Of a stretch of 61,629 nt of DNA, positions 6,963 to 17,699 are shown piece after piece; the first letter of the stretch is position 1; each line of letters starts with the position of its first letter. The notes under the pieces were generated by a model. It worked only from the letters and a program-made list of their open reading frames with translations, had not been told where the DNA came from and did no database searches. This stretch comes from an uncultured bacterium (GTDB lineage Bacteria > Vulcanimicrobiota > Vulcanimicrobiia > Vulcanimicrobiales > Vulcanimicrobiaceae). Made by a program: the position numbers and the translations under genes. Location of the stretch: contig CAIKPM010000014.1 of NCBI GenBank assembly GCA_903829325.1, positions 1 to 61,629 of the forward strand, read 5' to 3'.

Positions 6963-9481
6963 ATCTCTTTTGGGCGCTCGTTGGCCAGCACGTGCAACGC
7001 GAAAGATGGCGTGCGCTTGCAACGGTACTGGCGGTTGCCTTTGGCGTGGCGTTGGTACTTGCGATCGATTTAGCGAACGATAGTGCAGTCGCATCGTTTA
7101 CCGCCTCGGTCAACGTGGTCGCGGAGCACGTGAATCTTCAGGTTCTTGGGAGCGGGCCAGGGTTTAGCGAAACAGCGTATCAGCGCTTAGCCCAGGCCCC
7201 ACAGGTGCAGGCTGCCGCACCTGTGATTGAAGGCGAGCTGCAAATAGGTGCGGTCCCGGGCGATCCTTTGTCTGGGGATGTGTTGCATGTTTTAGGGATT
7301 GATGTTGTGCAGCAAGCGGTAGCCGCCAATCTTGACCAATTGATCAACGAACACGGCGTTGTTTTGGGAGCAGAGTTGGCGCAGCGCTACCATCTGCGAA
7401 CGGGGCAGCTTCTGCATGCCTTGGCCGGTGCGCAACGCGTTGCGTTGCCCGTTGTCGCAATTCTGCCCCGGGCGCTGCCGGGTGTGGATTCTAGCGTTGT
7501 CTTTATGGATATTGCCACTGCACAGGAGATCTTTCAACGCGTAGGCTTCCTGGATCGGATTGACCTCACCGTAGATCCGGCGCAGCGCGAGAGTGTTGCC
7601 CGCGTGCTTACTCGCTTCTTGCCTGCGGGTGCGCGGCTCATCACGCCGCAGAGTCGGCTTGGCGAAATTCGACGGATTTTGGCAAGCTTTCAGATGAATC
7701 TCGCCGCGTTGTCGTATGTGGCTTTATTGGTCGGCGTTTTTTTGATGTATAACACGATTGCGATTTCGGTGGTGCAGCGACGAGGCGATATTGGCTTATT
7801 GCGTGGTTTAGGGGCCACTCGTCGTCAGATTTGGGCCTGCTTTCTAGGCGAGGGACTGATCTTTGGATTTTGGGGAGCCCTGGTCGGATTAGCATTGGGC
7901 GCGTATTTAGCTCGTTATGCGGTTGCGGCCGTTACCAAAACCGTCGCAAGTATGTATGTTGCGACCCATAGCGATGGGGTCGTGTACAGCTGGTGGCCTT
8001 TTGTGAAGGCGTTTGTCTTCGGGGTTATTGCAGCTAGCTTGGCAGCGCTTCAGCCAGCGCAAGAGGCTGCGGCTACGCCTCCGGCCCTGACAATGCGGAC
8101 ACGCAGCGCGGAACTGCGTTCGCCTGGCTTGAGTCGCAGAGCGGCGGTGCTCGGTGCAGCGGTACTCGTCGTTGCCGGAGTGTGCACGCGAGTGCCGGCC
8201 TTGGGTGGGGTACCGGTATTTGGGTACGTCGCCGGCGTCGCTCTTATTTTTGGCGTTGCTGCGCTCATTCCAGCGGGAATTCGCGTGACCGCACTGAGTT
8301 TGCGGGTACTGGGCAGGCGACTAGGTCCCACGACCCTACTCGCGGCAACGAACCTAGCGGCAGCCCAACGGCGGAATGCGGTTGCCGTGGCGGGCCTGAT
8401 GACTGCGGTGGGCATGATGGTTGCGATCGCCGTTCTGGTTGGTTCGTTTCGGACGACGGTGGTCGCTTGGGCTCACGATACCTTGCGGGCTGATTTGTAT
8501 GTGCGCCCACCAGGTGCTGCGGACGCTTCGTTTGCCGCGCGACTCGATGAGGGACTTGTTGCTCGGCTGGGGCGTGTGCCAGGGATTGCCGCGCTTGACA
8601 CTTTTCGGGCGATGAGTTTGCCCTTCCACGGTGGTTTGACGACACTCGCTGGAGTTGATATTCGCACGGTGCTTGCTTATCAACAATTACGCTTTTTGGA
8701 TCGTCCGAAGCTTGGTGATCTGCAAGATGCGCTCTTGACGGGTCGTGGCGCCTTGGTGAGCGAGCCTTTTGCGACGCGCTTTGGTCTTGGCGTCGGTGAT
8801 CTTGTGCCCGTTCCGAGTTTCACGGGTGTGCATACGCTACGAATTATGGCGATTTATAATGATTATTCGAGTGATGCAGGGGTGGTGCTGATTGAACGAA
8901 GCCAGTACCAGCAATGGTTTCATGATACGAGCGAGAATTCGCTTGCGATTTACGCCAAGCCCGGCGTCGATCTTTTTGTGTTACGTTCACGCATATTGCA
9001 GGCCGCCGCACCAGCGCAGATCGAGATTCAATCCAGTCGCGAACTCCGTACGTATGTGTTAACAATTTTTAATCGGACTTTTACGATTACCTACGCGCTG
9101 TATGTCATTTCGATTGCGATTGCCATTGTCGGTGTGATTAGTACATTTTTGGCTTTGGTGTTAGAGCGGCGATTGGATATTGCAATTTTACGCTATTTGG
9201 GCTTGACGAAGTTTGGTGTCGGCAAGATGATCTGCATTGAAGCTGGCGCAATTGGCTTTTTGGGTGGCAGTTATGGAATTGCGCTTGGCCTTGGACTGGC
9301 CGCGTTGCTGATGTATGTGATTAATCGTCAGGCTTTTGGCTGGTTGATTACGTTACAAATGCCTTGGCTTTTTCTGTTTGAAGCCTTTGTGTTGGTGATT
9401 GCTGCGGCAGTTGTATCGAGTATTTGGCCGGCGCGGATCGCGGCGTCATTGCCCGCTACCGGAGTAACCGACGATGAGTAG
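6959..9481 (+). CDS. FtsX-family ABC permease with two permease modules
   Basis: An 840-residue permease with duplicated MacB_PCD-FtsX architecture: an N-terminal TM (about 15-35), a periplasmic domain, three TMs (about 245-370), a central pair of TMs (about 395-440), one TM near 480, a second periplasmic domain and three C-terminal TMs (about 705-820). Paired FtsX modules occur in permeases of lipoprotein, lipid and toxin export systems. It overlaps the ATPase upstream by 4 bp and the AttH-like gene downstream by 8 bp, so all three form one operon. The cargo is inferred to be lipid or lipoprotein. Confidence 0.87.
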   Translation: MNLFWALVGQHVQRERWRALATVLAVAFGVALVLAIDLANDSAVASFTASVNVVAEHVNLQVLGSGPGFSETAYQRLAQAPQVQAAAPVIEGELQIGAVPGDPLSGDVLHVLGIDVVQQAVAANLDQLINEHGVVLGAELAQRYHLRTGQLLHALAGAQRVALPVVAILPRALPGVDSSVVFMDIATAQEIFQRVGFLDRIDLTVDPAQRESVARVLTRFLPAGARLITPQSRLGEIRRILASFQMNLAALSYVALLVGVFLMYNTIAISVVQRRGDIGLLRGLGATRRQIWACFLGEGLIFGFWGALVGLALGAYLARYAVAAVTKTVASMYVATHSDGVVYSWWPFVKAFVFGVIAASLAALQPAQEAAATPPALTMRTRSAELRSPGLSRRAAVLGAAVLVVAGVCTRVPALGGVPVFGYVAGVALIFGVAALIPAGIRVTALSLRVLGRRLGPTTLLAATNLAAAQRRNAVAVAGLMTAVGMMVAIAVLVGSFRTTVVAWAHDTLRADLYVRPPGAADASFAARLDEGLVARLGRVPGIAALDTFRAMSLPFHGGLTTLAGVDIRTVLAYQQLRFLDRPKLGDLQDALLTGRGALVSEPFATRFGLGVGDLVPVPSFTGVHTLRIMAIYNDYSSDAGVVLIERSQYQQWFHDTSENSLAIYAKPGVDLFVLRSRILQAAAPAQIEIQSSRELRTYVLTIFNRTFTITYALYVISIAIAIVGVISTFLALVLERRLDIAILRYLGLTKFGVGKMICIEAGAIGFLGGSYGIALGLGLAALLMYVINRQAFGWLITLQMPWLFLFEAFVLVIAAAVVSSIWPARIAASLPATGVTDDE

Positions 9482-10550
9482 CTTGCTTGGATTGTGGCTA
9501 GCAATTCTGGTCTTGGCGCAAAGCTTTTCGATCGCGACGGCGCCATACTATTACGATTTTCCGCGCGATCATGCAGCGCATGATACGTATCGCACCGAAT
9601 GGTGGTATTATACCGGTCATCTTCAGGCCGATGATGGTCGTCAAGTCGGTTTTGAATTAACCTTTTTTCGCGAGGCTTTGGCACCCGGTGACCCGCCGCT
9701 CTTGGCCGGGCAAAGTCGCTGGCGTGGGAATCAAGTCTACGCCGCCCATTTTGCGTTGAGCGATATAGGCGGGCAGCATTTTTTTTCACAGCAACGTTTT
9801 TCTCGCTCCGGACTAGATTTCGCGGGCGCTGATCAACGGAGGCTTGCGGTGCACCTTGGGGACTGGAGCTTGCGGCGTAATGCGGATGAGACAATATTCT
9901 TACACGCCGTGAGCGCGGGGCATCGACTTGACTTGACACTGCGCAGCGAAAAGCCACTGGTGATTCATGGTCGCGGAGGCATTACCAGAAAAGGTGCTTG
10001 CCGTAGCTGTGCTTCGCACTATTATTCTTATACGCGTCTGGCGGCTTCGGGCAAAATTGCCCTGGGCAAATCGTCCTTCGCCGTGCGGGGCGAGGCTTGG
10101 ATGGATCACGAGTACGGTTCGAGCCAGCTCGAAGCTCAGCAAGTGGGTTGGGATTGGTTTTCGCTCCAATTGCACGATCGGCGTGAGGTGATGTTTTATC
10201 GCCTGCGCACCAATCGTGGTACAAGTAGCCCGCAGTCTAGCGGTAGTCTGGTTTCCCCCGACGGTCATGTTGAAGCGCTCAATCGCAGCGATTTCCCCTG
10301 CCGAGTGCTCAGCGGATGGACGAGTCCGACGACACATGCAACTTATCCGTCGAGTTGGCAATGTACGCTGCCCAAAGCTGGATTGGTTCTGACCCTCGTT
10401 CCGCGCCTACTCGATCAAGAATTATCTGCTCCGACTCCTGGCAGCATTCCTTACTGGGAAGGTGACGTCGCGGTTTTGGATGCACAGCATCATGAGATTG
10501 GCACGGGGTATGTGGAGCTAACCGGCTATGCTGGGCCGCTGCGTTTGTAG
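9474..10550 (+). CDS. AttH/CrtC-like lipocalin-fold exported protein
   Basis: A 358-residue protein with an N-terminal signal sequence (hydrophobic residues 3-22) and the hallmarks of the AttH/carotenoid 1,2-hydratase-like family: FPRDHAAHDTYRTEWWYYTG near the N-terminus, then RGEAWMDHEYGSSQ and GWDWFSLQL in the middle. Proteins of this family often sit beside LolDE- or AttEFG-like ABC transporters, as here, where the gene overlaps the permease gene by 8 bp. The role is probably periplasmic handling of the transported hydrophobic cargo; an enzymatic function is not shown. The 3' end overlaps the convergent next gene by 25 bp. Confidence 0.85.
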   Translation: MSSLLGLWLAILVLAQSFSIATAPYYYDFPRDHAAHDTYRTEWWYYTGHLQADDGRQVGFELTFFREALAPGDPPLLAGQSRWRGNQVYAAHFALSDIGGQHFFSQQRFSRSGLDFAGADQRRLAVHLGDWSLRRNADETIFLHAVSAGHRLDLTLRSEKPLVIHGRGGITRKGACRSCASHYYSYTRLAASGKIALGKSSFAVRGEAWMDHEYGSSQLEAQQVGWDWFSLQLHDRREVMFYRLRTNRGTSSPQSSGSLVSPDGHVEALNRSDFPCRVLSGWTSPTTHATYPSSWQCTLPKAGLVLTLVPRLLDQELSAPTPGSIPYWEGDVAVLDAQHHEIGTGYVELTGYAGPLRL

Positions 10551-11320
10551 CGAATGCGTATTGGGGCAAGCTGAATAGGCTGATTCACACGTGGTGACTC
10601 ATTATTTGGCGGTGTGCGCGGGCTTTCTGGGGCATCATTTGGTTTATACCGTTGGTTGATAAGCTCACGATATTGTTTATATCGAGTGTCTTGGCATCGC
10701 GCACCGCCTGTCTTTTGGGCTACGTTTTCCAACGCACACCTGAAGATCTGCATCCCATCAATTCTAGCACTGGATGCGTGGTTTTGGTTTCGTAGGAGCG
10801 CCATTGCAAGACGTGCCTCTGTTTCGGCTTCTGCATTTTGTAACACTGCTTCAGGTAGAAATGCAGCTTTTTTAAGATCGTCAGCACTCGCAAAGAACTG
10901 GTCATAAACGTCAGGTTTTTTTTGATCAAATTCGGGAAGCTGTGTTTTATGGGGAGCTGTTGTCGTTTTGTTGACAAGAGCATGACATTTTAAGTGGTTG
11001 CTGAGTTGATCAAGTAAGACCATCTGTTTTAGTACGGTTAAATTTGGCGGATATGCCTTGACTTTATCTAGCATATTCTTTATTTCGTCCTCTGCTTTTT
11101 CGCAGAGTTTTTTGGCACTGGCACGTAATGGTTCTGCCGCTTCAGAGCACAGATTTGCAAGATTGGCCAGGTTGTCAATGTAGTTTACTGTGGCTTGCTC
11201 TATCTTGTCGGGATATATGCCAGGTTCAAAATGGTTTTTACCACTTGGTAGGCGCTGTATATGTTGCTGAAACTGATGGTACTGAATTGGATCATAAATA
11301 TGCCCGCTCACACTGATCAT
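10526..11320 (-). CDS. Orphan helical protein, AT-richer than neighbours
   Basis: Not recognised. About 264 residues, predicted largely alpha-helical (for example KKLCEKAEDEIKNMLDKVKA), with a Pro/Asn/Arg-rich C-terminal tail and no signal peptide or TM segment. ATG 11320 is preferred because GGAAGG lies just upstream; GTG 11326 is a second option. The base composition is visibly richer in A and T than the flanking att and suc genes, suggesting recent acquisition. The lack of a signal peptide with a Q/P/S-rich N-terminus would also fit a secreted effector, but that is speculation. Confidence 0.6.
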   Translation of the reverse strand: MISVSGHIYDPIQYHQFQQHIQRLPSGKNHFEPGIYPDKIEQATVNYIDNLANLANLCSEAAEPLRASAKKLCEKAEDEIKNMLDKVKAYPPNLTVLKQMVLLDQLSNHLKCHALVNKTTTAPHKTQLPEFDQKKPDVYDQFFASADDLKKAAFLPEAVLQNAEAETEARLAMALLRNQNHASSARIDGMQIFRCALENVAQKTGGARCQDTRYKQYRELINQRYKPNDAPESPRTPPNNESPRVNQPIQLAPIRIRYKRSGPA

Positions 11321-11326
11321 ATACAC

Positions 11327-11541
11327 CTTCCACCGAGTAGCAGTAGGTAACAGAAAAATCGCCTAGCGCAAAAAGCTGGCGATCGCTGTATGCCGCGTGT
11401 GGTTCTCGCTCGATTGTGGCGGGCCTTTTCGCGTGCTTGCGGCCTTAAGCAGGAGGGGCTTCTGGGTTGGGTTGGAAAACTGCTATGCAGTCGGTGAGCG
11501 CTTGCTTGCCGCTTTTTTGTGCGGAGTCGTGAGATTTTTCC
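11327..11541. other. Intergenic region upstream of sucC
   Basis: 215 bp between the divergent orphan gene and sucC. It must hold promoters for both. I see short GC-rich inverted repeats and a T-tract hairpin (near 11506-11521), but no confident -35/-10 pair and no riboswitch I recognise. Confidence 0.3.
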
Positions 11542-12714
11542 ATGAAGTTGATGGAGTATCAGGGCAAAGAGCTCTTTAAAAAGGCCGGTATCCCCGTGCC
11601 CAATAGTGCTCATGCCGCTACCGCGGCTGATGTTGCCGCTTTTATCAGAGCGAACCCCGGTTCGTGGGTGCTCAAGAGTCAAGTGTTCGTCGGGGGACGT
11701 GGAAAAGCTGGAGGCATAAAATTTGCCGACACCGCTGAAGCCGCGACCCCCATCGCCGAAACCCTCCTGCGGCTGGTGATCAAGAACAATCAAGCCCCGG
11801 AAGGGGAAGCGGTTCGCTCTATCCTCGTTGAGGAAAAGCTGGACATTGCGAGCGAAGCGTATTTGGCGATTATGTTGGACCGAGCAACAAAGCGTCCGGT
11901 GTTCATCGTGAGCGCGCAAGGCGGGATGGATATCGAAGAAGTCTCGGAAAAACACCCCGAGGCGATCGTCAAATACGCGGTCGATCCGGCGGTTGGGTTT
12001 CAGCCATTTATCGCGCGCGATCTGGCGTTTGCGGCGAATCTGCCAACTGGTTATCACAAAGCGTTTCCGAAAATCGCTCAAGCATTGTATGAGCTATTTT
12101 TTTCCTACGGTGCGAATCTCGTCGAAATTAATCCCCTCGTTTTAACCAAAGATGGGCGCGTTTTTGCTTCCGATGCGAAGGTTGAGCTCGATGATAACGG
12201 ACTCTTCAAACACCCAGAATTAGCTGCATGGAAAAATGACAGCCCTGGTAATGACGATGAAGCCGCCGCGGTTGCCATTGGCCTAGGAATGTCAAATTAT
12301 GCCAAACTCGATGGTGATATTGGCGTTATCGCTAATGGCGCTGGGCTTGGGATGGGCACTATGGACGCGATTCGTAATGCGCATGGCGTTGCGGCGAATT
12401 TTCTCGATATAGGCGGTGGTGCTCAAGCGGCATTGGTCAAGAAAAGCTACGCGTTGGTCGTGAGCAATCCTAAGGTGAAGGCGCTCTTCATTAATATCTT
12501 TGGTGGTATTACCCGAGGCGATCAAGTCGCACTGGGAATTGTCGAGGCACTGAAGGGCGATGACCTGCGCAAAGTCCCGCTGGTGGTGCGTTTGACTGGT
12601 ACCAACGAAAAAGAAGGTCGTGCTATTTTGGCAGAAGCCGGGATGCATCCGGTTGAGACGATGGACGAAGGTGCGGCGCGTGCTGTTGCCTTTGCGAAAA
12701 GCTCAGGAACGTAA
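11542..12714 (+). CDS. sucC: Succinyl-CoA ligase (ADP-forming) beta subunit
   Basis: A 390-residue ATP-grasp enzyme subunit of the TCA cycle that interconverts succinyl-CoA and succinate with substrate-level phosphorylation. The start [20 protein letters not shown] is diagnostic. Other conserved blocks are [30 protein letters not shown] and the C-terminal [13 protein letters not shown]. It has full length for the family. sucD follows 11 bp downstream and makes the alpha subunit of the same complex. The Shine-Dalgarno is weak. Confidence 0.97.
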   Translation: MKLMEYQGKELFKKAGIPVPNSAHAATAADVAAFIRANPGSWVLKSQVFVGGRGKAGGIKFADTAEAATPIAETLLRLVIKNNQAPEGEAVRSILVEEKLDIASEAYLAIMLDRATKRPVFIVSAQGGMDIEEVSEKHPEAIVKYAVDPAVGFQPFIARDLAFAANLPTGYHKAFPKIAQALYELFFSYGANLVEINPLVLTKDGRVFASDAKVELDDNGLFKHPELAAWKNDSPGNDDEAAAVAIGLGMSNYAKLDGDIGVIANGAGLGMGTMDAIRNAHGVAANFLDIGGGAQAALVKKSYALVVSNPKVKALFINIFGGITRGDQVALGIVEALKGDDLRKVPLVVRLTGTNEKEGRAILAEAGMHPVETMDEGAARAVAFAKSSGT

Positions 12715-12725
12715 GGAAGAAGACG

Positions 12726-13610
12726 ATGTCGATTTATCTTGACAAGCAATCGAAAGTGATTGTTCAGGGCATCACGGGACGCGAAGGTGCCTTTCACACC
12801 GCGCGGATGCTGGCCTATGGCACAAACATTGTCGGTGGCGTGACTCCTGGCAAGGGTGGGACGACGGCTGAAAGTGGCAAGCCGGTTTTTAACACGGTCC
12901 GTGAAGCTGTGCAAGCGACGGGTGCGACGCATTCAATTATTTTTGTTCCGCCGCCATTCGCCGCTGATGCGTTGTATGAAGCGCATGCTGCTGGTATCAA
13001 GCTTGCGGTGTGTATTACCGAGGGAATTCCCGCCCACGATATGCTCAAAGTTGTCGCTACGACTCCGGGCATGCGGATCATCGGGCCCAACTGTCCCGGT
13101 CTGATTACGCCGGGTGAATCGTTGGTAGGCATTATGCCTGGCCATGTGTTCACTCCGGGTTCAGTGGGAGTGATTTCGCGTTCTGGTACTTTGACATACG
13201 AAATTGTTGACATGTTAAGCCGGGCGGGCCTTGGACAGTCCACCTGTGTCGGTATCGGTGGCGATCCGATTATCGGGACGACATTTGTTGATTGCTTACG
13301 GGCTTTCTCGCAAGACGAGAAGACCAAGGCGATTGTGCTCTGCGGTGAAATCGGTGGCAGCGACGAAGAAGATGCCGCTGCCTTTATCGGTGAGCATCTG
13401 CGGAACACCCCTGTGGTTGCCTTTATCGGTGGCCGTTCGGCACCCGCCGGCAAACGGCTCGGGCACGCTGGTGCAATTATCTCAGGTAATACCGGCACGC
13501 CGGAGAGCAAAGTCAAAGCGTTCCAAGCGGTTCATGTTCCCGTAGCGGACAAGCCGTCAGACATCGCAGCTTTGCTAAAGCAGCGTTTGGAATTGGTCGG
13601 CGCCCGCTAA
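12726..13610 (+). CDS. sucD: Succinyl-CoA ligase alpha subunit
   Basis: A 294-residue CoA-binding and catalytic subunit. Seen are [20 protein letters not shown] (CoA-binding Rossmann fold), [14 protein letters not shown], and [15 protein letters not shown] containing the phosphorylated histidine. GGAAGAAG precedes the ATG. It is translated with sucC, and a strong terminator follows at 13631-13687, making sucCD a closed two-gene unit. Confidence 0.97.
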   Translation: MSIYLDKQSKVIVQGITGREGAFHTARMLAYGTNIVGGVTPGKGGTTAESGKPVFNTVREAVQATGATHSIIFVPPPFAADALYEAHAAGIKLAVCITEGIPAHDMLKVVATTPGMRIIGPNCPGLITPGESLVGIMPGHVFTPGSVGVISRSGTLTYEIVDMLSRAGLGQSTCVGIGGDPIIGTTFVDCLRAFSQDEKTKAIVLCGEIGGSDEEDAAAFIGEHLRNTPVVAFIGGRSAPAGKRLGHAGAIISGNTGTPESKVKAFQAVHVPVADKPSDIAALLKQRLELVGAR

Positions 13611-13630
13611 TCTCGCGTTCTTGTTCTGAG

Positions 13631-13687
13631 CAGCCTTCGTGGTAGCTGAGCCGAATGGCTCGGGCAAGGCCGCGAGGGCTGTTTTTT
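13631..13687 (+). terminator. Intrinsic terminator of sucCD
   Basis: CAGCCTTCG (13631-13639) pairs with CGAGGGCTG (13673-13681) with one G-T wobble. An inner GAGCC/GGCTC hairpin sits in the loop, and six T follow (13682-13687). Confidence 0.8.
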
Positions 13688-13708
13688 CCTGTTACGAATA
13701 GACCCGCG

Positions 13709-13924
13709 ATGAAAAAGTCGAAGCATGAGTTTTTGTTTCTGTTAACGCTTTTTACGCTGGTGAGCGTGTGGACCAATCGGGTGCATTTAGGCTATGCATT
13801 GACCCATGGTACGTGGTGGTACTTGGGTTTTTATGCCACGATGTATCTGCTCTCTGTTCTGATTATTAGCGGCCTGGCTTGGGTGCTGCATCGAGTTGAA
13901 CACAAGAAGCGACAGATCTCTTAG
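13709..13924 (+). CDS. Small two-TM membrane protein
   Basis: Not recognised. The frame is open from 13655, but that start would lie inside the sucD terminator, so ATG 13709 (MKKSKHEFLF) is chosen, giving 71 residues. Two hydrophobic segments are visible, at about residues 7-24 and 35-58, flanked by basic residues (a KK-K start and a HKKRQ tail). It resembles many short inner-membrane proteins of unknown role. Confidence 0.55.
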   Translation: MKKSKHEFLFLLTLFTLVSVWTNRVHLGYALTHGTWWYLGFYATMYLLSVLIISGLAWVLHRVEHKKRQIS

Positions 13925-14042
13925 CACACTGGCTGCATCAAGCGTGTGTGAATTTCTCGCCTTGCAGTGCCGATACTAAAGACGGAAGCGCGACAGCTTG
14001 CTCTCGCGTTGCCTCCTCATTCGGCACGAAAGGGCGTTGTAG

Positions 14043-17000
14043 ATGCTGAGAGCTCGATTGCGATGCTCGTCGCGGTTGATAGGCGTGGCTTTAGGCCTTG
14101 TTCTCTCTTGGGCGAGTGCTTTGGGCGCAGATATTACTGGGCGTGTGAGTGGCAGCGTGCTAGATGCTCATGCCCAGCCGGTTGCTCACGCGGTCGTAAC
14201 GATGCAAAGTGCCGCTCAGGCCCAAAGCACGCTTACCGATGCTCAGGGGCATTATGCCTTTGTCGCGCTCTTACCGGATGTGTACACACTCACGGTCCAC
14301 CATGCTGGCTATGTCGACGCCAGTCGGAGTGGTGTGCTCGTGCAGGCTGATCTTGTGAAAGATGAGTCCTTGACGCTTGCCCCCGTGATCGCTGAGATCG
14401 GTCACGTCACCGCGCATTCACGGTCTTCGCTCTTGCAAAGGGGAGTAACGGCTGATGTCTATTCGCTTAATGCGAGCCAACAAGACGCAAGCCGAGCATT
14501 TGGCGGCGGGAACGACCGTGACTCGATTACCTCGGCTATTGCGAGCGTCCCCGGGGTGTTCGTCCCAGTGGGGCAGCAAGCAGGCTGGGGACAATCGGTG
14601 TTCTTGCGTGGGGGCGATTGGTCCCAGACTGGCTATGAGTATGATGGAGTCCCGCTCAATCGTGTTTTTGATCAATATGCACAAAGCCCACTTTCGTCGC
14701 TCGGGACCCAGGAAATTCAGGTTTACACCGGGGCCGCCCCCGTAGATCAGCAGACCGAGGGCATTGGCGGCTATGTAAACCAGGTTGTCAAGAGTGGCAC
14801 CTATCCGAATTCGTTTCAAGGCGATATTGGTATCGGGGGGCCAGCGTTTTATAATAAGGCCAATTTTGAGTGGAGCGGCGCAGATGGACCCGATAAGAAA
14901 TTTACCTATTACCTAGGTGTCGGTGGGTACGGCTTTTCGCAGCGCTTGATTGACCAAGACAACGGTGCCGACCTCGCCTCGGTATATGCGCCGATTGTGG
15001 GGTACACGCCGCTCAGTTGCGCCGCGAGCATTGGCACGTGTTACGCAAATGGTGCGACAACGAATTATATTGGTTCTCTGCCGATTCAACCCAACGGATA
15101 CAAAACATTGCCGACCTTGTGGGGGCAATCGCCCGCAGGTTCAGATGAAGAAGTGGTGGGGAATGTGCATGTTGCGATTCCGCATCATCGAGATACACAG
15201 AACGATGATCTTCAATTTCTCTATACGAACTCCCAATACCACAGTACTCCGGATGCTTCGGTGAATGGCTTGGGGGCAGACAATGTGCTAGCGCTGGCTC
15301 CGTATTACGTTGATCAAAATCAATATAATGGTCCTCTGTATCAATCCTTGACGAATAGCCAACTCGGAAATATCTCGAATATTCTTTTTGCGGGGCATTC
15401 AAGTGCAACCTATAATGACCCGTTACAGGCGAATCAGAGCGATTCACAACTCAATGAGTTTTCTTTAGAAAAATTGGCATATCGGCATATGATGGGTAGC
15501 GATGCAAGCCTGCGTCTGACCTTATATCATGACGACTCAAGCGAATGGCAGAATGGTATTGTCGTACTCTACATTCCGTATGCCGCGGGTCCATACAACG
15601 CGGATTATACGCTTGCATCTCATACGAATGGCTTTGATGCTGCTTATACCAAACAGTTGCATGAAAAAAATCTTGTGAATGTTGATCTGAGTCAAGAAAC
15701 GAGCACTTCTCATCGTCTCAATAATCTCGTTGCCGATTTTTATGGAACGTCTCCGGTGGCGGTGTTGGTTGATAGTACGAACCCACTCGGCGGCTGTTAC
15801 GGTGTTGTTGGAACGGGCACTCAATTGACGAACTGCGCTTCGGGCGCTGCTGCTTCTTATGGCTTGCCAGGCGTTGCGATGCCGAGCAGCACGTATCAAC
15901 TGGCTCCTACGGCGAATAGTCCGAGCTTGAGTCAAGCAAGTAGTTATACGTGTGGCAACGGACCGTGTGAGTATTACACGGTTTCGAATGGTGCAAACGC
16001 AGTCGTGAGTGATGTGACTGCACAATTCACTAATTTTTCACTGGGCGATCATTTGACGCCGTCAAAAAAGCTGGCGCTTGATCTGGGTCTGCGTTTTGAT
16101 CTTTTTCATTATCTGATGGGTAATACGGACACGCCGGCCAACAGTCTCTTCGTCAATACATACAACCAACTCCATTGCATTCATGGCAACACGATTGTGT
16201 CGAAGGAGTCATCGAGTCAAGATTGCTCGTCATTCGGTCCTGGGTATGTCGCGACGGATTTGAGTGACCAAAGCCATCCTTTAACGTATACTGCGATCTC
16301 CCCACGGTTTGGTGCGGCGTACACGCTCGATGATGACAATATCCTGCGTTTTTCCGCTGGGCATTATGTTCAGCCGGCTCCTGCTTCTGCGGAGCAAGCG
16401 GCGAATAGTGCCGCGTTTTACCCGGATCCGAATCAATATGCAGTGTACGGGTTAAATAGCCCCACGCGTAATGTGCAACCAGAGACTTCGAATAATATCG
16501 ATCTTTCCTGGGAGCATCAATTTGATGCGAGCACCAGTATGAAGATCACGCCTTTTTATCGCACGACCAAAAACGAATTCGCTGATTTAGTGATTGATCC
16601 CAAGACGGACTTTTTAGCCTATGTGAACGGCCTTAATCGAGAAAGCTCGGGAGTCGAATTTGCGTTGCGGCATGGAAACTTCCAGAAAAATGGGCTTTCG
16701 ATGATGTTCAGCTACACCCTAACGCATAGCCTTGCGCAATTCGCCCAATCCCCAGCGGGTGGTTCGTTTGTGACCATCGCGAATCAAAATCTTCAGGCCT
16801 TTAATGGCTTTACCTCATTCTGTGCGAGTAATCCCAGTAATACCGTTTGCCCGCAAACACCCAGTGTGGCGGCAGCACCTTGTTATAGCACGACGGTTGG
16901 CGCGAGTGGCTTGGGTGCTCCAGCAGCCAACTGTGGGGCGGGCAGCATCGCCAACCCTTACTGGAACGCGAAACCAGCAGCACTCTTAAATCCCAATGCA

Positions 17001-17669
17001 TCATACCCGGCGTATAGCCAGCCCTTGGGAACGGGTGCGGGTGGTGGTTCAACGAGCTCAACGATGCCTAATGTTGCCTCATTGATCTTCAACTATCGGC
17101 GCAATCGTTTTGCGGTTACTCCTTCTTTCCAGTATGAAGCTGGAGCTCGCTACGGCAGCCCGTTAGCTGCCCAAGGGGTCAATCCGGCATCTTGTACCGC
17201 TGGTCTAGCGAGTGGCGTATCGAATGATCCGCGTTACCCTAATGGAGTGCCAACCATTGCCGCGAACGCTGCACCGTATAATGCTGCTTCGTGTTCTGCG
17301 GTGATGGCAATTCCTGACCCATATACCGGGACTTTTGATCGCATCGGTGAGTTTGTTCAGCCTTCATTGTTAACCATGAATTTGCAGATGAGCTATGAAG
17401 CTTCGAAAAATGCAACCATCGAATTAACGGCAACTAATCTGCTTTATCGCTGTTTTGGTGGCAGTAAGGTGCCTTGGGGGGCTGGCAATGTTGGCTGTAA
17501 CTATGCTCAGGCGACACCCTATGTTGGCAATGTGTATAACCCTGGTGACACGATTCAGCAATTAGCACAGTTCCCGTATACGCCGGTGATTAATCCCGCG
17601 GTTCAATCCAATACGGCCGGAGCACCGCTTCCATTTGAACTGTACTTGGACGTAAAATTCCGGCTCTGA
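14043..17669 (+). CDS. TonB-dependent receptor with N-terminal carboxypeptidase regulatory-like domain
   Basis: A 1208-residue outer-membrane protein: a signal peptide (residues 1-28, ending ALGA), a CarboxypepD_reg-like beta-sandwich (about 31-110, ITGRVSGSVLDAHAQPVAHA), a plug domain (about 130-260, with SVFLRGGDWSQTGYEYDG-type repeats) and a long Tyr/Asn/Ser-rich beta-barrel ending in FELYLDVKFRL, a typical C-terminal strand. Several barrel loops contain Cys pairs. Such receptors import large nutrients or iron complexes using TonB energy. No TonB/ExbBD genes lie nearby and no substrate can be named. It is good evidence for an outer membrane. Confidence 0.9.
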   Translation: MLRARLRCSSRLIGVALGLVLSWASALGADITGRVSGSVLDAHAQPVAHAVVTMQSAAQAQSTLTDAQGHYAFVALLPDVYTLTVHHAGYVDASRSGVLVQADLVKDESLTLAPVIAEIGHVTAHSRSSLLQRGVTADVYSLNASQQDASRAFGGGNDRDSITSAIASVPGVFVPVGQQAGWGQSVFLRGGDWSQTGYEYDGVPLNRVFDQYAQSPLSSLGTQEIQVYTGAAPVDQQTEGIGGYVNQVVKSGTYPNSFQGDIGIGGPAFYNKANFEWSGADGPDKKFTYYLGVGGYGFSQRLIDQDNGADLASVYAPIVGYTPLSCAASIGTCYANGATTNYIGSLPIQPNGYKTLPTLWGQSPAGSDEEVVGNVHVAIPHHRDTQNDDLQFLYTNSQYHSTPDASVNGLGADNVLALAPYYVDQNQYNGPLYQSLTNSQLGNISNILFAGHSSATYNDPLQANQSDSQLNEFSLEKLAYRHMMGSDASLRLTLYHDDSSEWQNGIVVLYIPYAAGPYNADYTLASHTNGFDAAYTKQLHEKNLVNVDLSQETSTSHRLNNLVADFYGTSPVAVLVDSTNPLGGCYGVVGTGTQLTNCASGAAASYGLPGVAMPSSTYQLAPTANSPSLSQASSYTCGNGPCEYYTVSNGANAVVSDVTAQFTNFSLGDHLTPSKKLALDLGLRFDLFHYLMGNTDTPANSLFVNTYNQLHCIHGNTIVSKESSSQDCSSFGPGYVATDLSDQSHPLTYTAISPRFGAAYTLDDDNILRFSAGHYVQPAPASAEQAANSAAFYPDPNQYAVYGLNSPTRNVQPETSNNIDLSWEHQFDASTSMKITPFYRTTKNEFADLVIDPKTDFLAYVNGLNRESSGVEFALRHGNFQKNGLSMMFSYTLTHSLAQFAQSPAGGSFVTIANQNLQAFNGFTSFCASNPSNTVCPQTPSVAAAPCYSTTVGASGLGAPAANCGAGSIANPYWNAKPAALLNPNASYPAYSQPLGTGAGGGSTSSTMPNVASLIFNYRRNRFAVTPSFQYEAGARYGSPLAAQGVNPASCTAGLASGVSNDPRYPNGVPTIAANAAPYNAASCSAVMAIPDPYTGTFDRIGEFVQPSLLTMNLQMSYEASKNATIELTATNLLYRCFGGSKVPWGAGNVGCNYAQATPYVGNVYNPGDTIQQLAQFPYTPVINPAVQSNTAGAPLPFELYLDVKFRL

Positions 17670-17699
17670 GTTCCAGGAAAGCGGGCCATCCCATAGCCA

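Noticed and set aside
11317-12081. Minus-strand open frame of 254 codons
   Set aside because: Antisense to sucC, whose identity is certain.
12815-13516. Minus-strand open frame of 233 codons
   Set aside because: Antisense to sucD; Pro/Ser-rich shadow translation.
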